NCBI GenBank assembly: GCA_964351865.1
Contig: CAYGPJ010000056.1
Coordinates: 1 to 14,247, forward strand
Source of the DNA: JBCDJI01 sp964351865
Lineage (GTDB): Bacteria; Verrucomicrobiota; Verrucomicrobiia; Methylacidiphilales; JBCBYL01
Length of the DNA stretch: 14,247 bases
Reading direction: 5' to 3'
Under the pieces are notes generated by a model. That model saw nothing but the letters and a program-made list of their open reading frames with translations. It had not been told where the DNA came from and searched no databases. Each line of letters begins with the position of its first letter. The first letter of the stretch is position 1. A program made the position numbers and the translations under genes. Positions 12,749 to 14,247 of the stretch are shown here, piece by piece.

Positions 12749-14247
12749 ATGTCAAAGGCTGCTAACACTTCCAAATCCCTCGAATCCTGGATTTGGGATG
12801 CCGCCTGCTCCATCCGGGGAGCCAAGGACGCTCCGAAATACAAAGACTACATTCTCCCTCTCATCTTCACTAAGCGCCTCTGCGACGTCTACGACGACGA
12901 GTTGAACCGCATAGCCAAGGAAGTCGGCTCGCGCAAAAAAGCCTTCGCCCTAGTGAAGGCCGACCCGAAGCTTGTGCGCTTCGCGTTGCCCCTCGTGCCC
13001 GACGATCCCGAGCAGCCCGTCTGGTCCGTCATCCGCAAGCTCTCCGACAAGATCGGCGAAGGCGTCACCACCCACATGCGGGCCATCGCCAAGGCCAACC
13101 CGCTCCTTCAGGGCATCATCGACCGCGTCGACTTCAATGCCACCACCCACGGCCAGCGCGACCTAGACGACGACCGCCTCTCCAACCTCATCGAGGCCGT
13201 CAGCACCAAGCGCCTCGGGCTCGACGACGTCGAGGCCGACATCATCGGCAAGAGCTACGAATACCTCATCCGCAAGTTCGCCGAAGGCGGCGGCCAGAGC
13301 GCCGGCGAGTTCTACACCCCGCCCGAGGTCGGCACCATCATGTCCCGCGTCCTCCAGCCCGAGCCCGGTATGGAAATCTACGACCCCACCTGCGGCTCCG
13401 GCGGCCTCCTCGTGAAATGCGAGATCGCCATGGAGGAAAGCGCCAAGGGCAAAAAGCGCACCGTCGCCCCCCTGAAACTCTTCGGCCAGGAATTCACGCC
13501 CGAGACCTGGGCCATGGCCAACATGAACATGATCATCCACGACATGGAGGGCCAGATCGAGATCGGGGACACCTTCAAAAATCCGAAGTTCAGGGATAAG
13601 AGCGGCCGACTGCGTCGGTTCGACCGCGTCGTCGCCAATCCTATGTGGAATCAGGACTGGTTCACAGAGGCCGACTACGACAACGACGAGCTCGACCGCT
13701 TCCCCGCCGGGGCCGGCTTCCCCGGCAAATCCTCGGCCGACTGGGGCTGGGTCCAGCACATGCACGCCAGCCTCAAGGCCACCGGCCGCGCTGCCGTCGT
13801 CCTCGACACCGGCGCCGCCTCCCGCGGATCGGGCAATGCCGGCACCAACAAGGAAAAGACCGTCCGCCAGTGGTTCGTCGACCACGACCTCATCGAGAGT
13901 GTCCTCTACCTGCCCGAAAACCTCTTCTACAACACCACCGCTCCCGGCATCGTCCTCTTCCTCAACAGGGATAAGTCCAAGACCCGACAGGGTCAGGTCT
14001 TCCTCGTCAACGCGGGCCAAGTCTTCGAAAAAGGCGACCCCAAGAACTTCATCCCCGACGCAGGCATCCAGCGCATCGCCGACACCCTCATTGGATGGAA
14101 GGAAGAGGAAAAACTCAGCCGCATCGTCGACCTCGCAGAGCTCAAGAAGAACGACTACAACATTTCCCCAAGCCGCTACATCCACACCGGCGACGCCGAA
14201 ACCTACCGGCCCATCGCGGAGATCGTCGAGGAACTGAAGGTCATCGA
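12749..14247 (+). CDS. hsdM: Type I restriction-modification DNA methyltransferase subunit HsdM (3' end outside window)
   Basis: An open frame of 499 codons without a stop, truncated by the window edge. The N-terminal helical part has SLESWIWDAACSIRGAKDAPKYKDYILPLIFTKRL (HsdM_N type, about 9-43). The N6-adenine methylase domain begins near 170, with EFYTPPEVGTIMSRVL (about 189-204), SAM-binding motif I DPTCGSGG (212-219), GQEF (about 247-250) and catalytic motif IV NPMW (297-300) in place of the more frequent NPPF/NPPY. The protein should methylate adenine in the target set by an HsdS specificity subunit and act with HsdR. Those genes are expected to the right but are not visible. The start is the ATG at 12749; no ribosome site is clear. 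Base composition departs sharply from the upstream gene (41 G/C of 60 in 13141-13200, strong C in third positions), consistent with horizontal gain. Confidence 0.93.
   Translation, partial: MSKAANTSKSLESWIWDAACSIRGAKDAPKYKDYILPLIFTKRLCDVYDDELNRIAKEVGSRKKAFALVKADPKLVRFALPLVPDDPEQPVWSVIRKLSDKIGEGVTTHMRAIAKANPLLQGIIDRVDFNATTHGQRDLDDDRLSNLIEAVSTKRLGLDDVEADIIGKSYEYLIRKFAEGGGQSAGEFYTPPEVGTIMSRVLQPEPGMEIYDPTCGSGGLLVKCEIAMEESAKGKKRTVAPLKLFGQEFTPETWAMANMNMIIHDMEGQIEIGDTFKNPKFRDKSGRLRRFDRVVANPMWNQDWFTEADYDNDELDRFPAGAGFPGKSSADWGWVQHMHASLKATGRAAVVLDTGAASRGSGNAGTNKEKTVRQWFVDHDLIESVLYLPENLFYNTTAPGIVLFLNRDKSKTRQGQVFLVNAGQVFEKGDPKNFIPDAGIQRIADTLIGWKEEEKLSRIVDLAELKKNDYNISPSRYIHTGDAETYRPIAEIVEELKVI

Noticed and set aside
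13163..14185. Long open frame of 340 codons on the minus strand
   Set aside because: It is antisense to hsdM, whose frame shows motif I and motif IV and has no stop from 12749 to the window end. The minus frame is open only because of the high third-position C content.

Overview
The window reads as chromosomal DNA of a Gram-negative bacterium. The evidence is an outer-membrane beta-barrel protein with a signal peptide, PII/AmtB nitrogen signalling, sigma-54 control and dnaA followed by dnaN. The use of a GSII-type glutamine synthetase, weak Shine-Dalgarno use and many intergenic palindromes of the type GCCGAGAT/ATCTCGGC fit the Verrucomicrobiota/Kiritimatiellota group. That placement is a guess from general impression and has not been tested.

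Layout. Positions 1-221 hold a fragment of a dispersed repeat and the glnA terminator. A GSII glutamine synthetase lies on the minus strand (222-1238). Divergent from it is a two-gene unit, a minimal protein-kinase-fold protein and a PP2C phosphatase (1409-2667), overlapping by ATGA. A convergent NtrC-family sigma-54 activator follows (2770-4236, minus). A 434-bp regulatory region then leads to an outer-membrane porin-like protein (4671-5855, plus). A 900-bp gene-free stretch (5856-6756) carries a terminator, a near-perfect 48-bp palindrome, two copies of a hairpin repeat family and the amtB control region. Next are amtB (6757-8202) and glnK/glnB (8271-8615). The replication block follows: dnaA (8895-10301), a 371-bp gap that looks like an origin, and dnaN (10673-11767). 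Last come short repeats, a metallophosphoesterase (12007-12681) and a type I restriction-modification methyltransferase gene hsdM that runs off the end (12749-14247). The hsdM gene is much richer in G+C than its neighbour.

How it works together. Elements with the -24/-12 layout GG-N10-GC lie in front of glnA, the porin gene and amtB-glnK, and a sigma-54-dependent response regulator sits among them. The simplest reading is a nitrogen-limitation regulon. Ammonium would cross the outer membrane (porin, inferred), be taken up by AmtB under PII control, and be assimilated by glutamine synthetase. The co-location of an outer-membrane channel with this promoter set is the most interesting point of the window. 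The oriC candidate and the compositionally foreign hsdM near it are secondary points.
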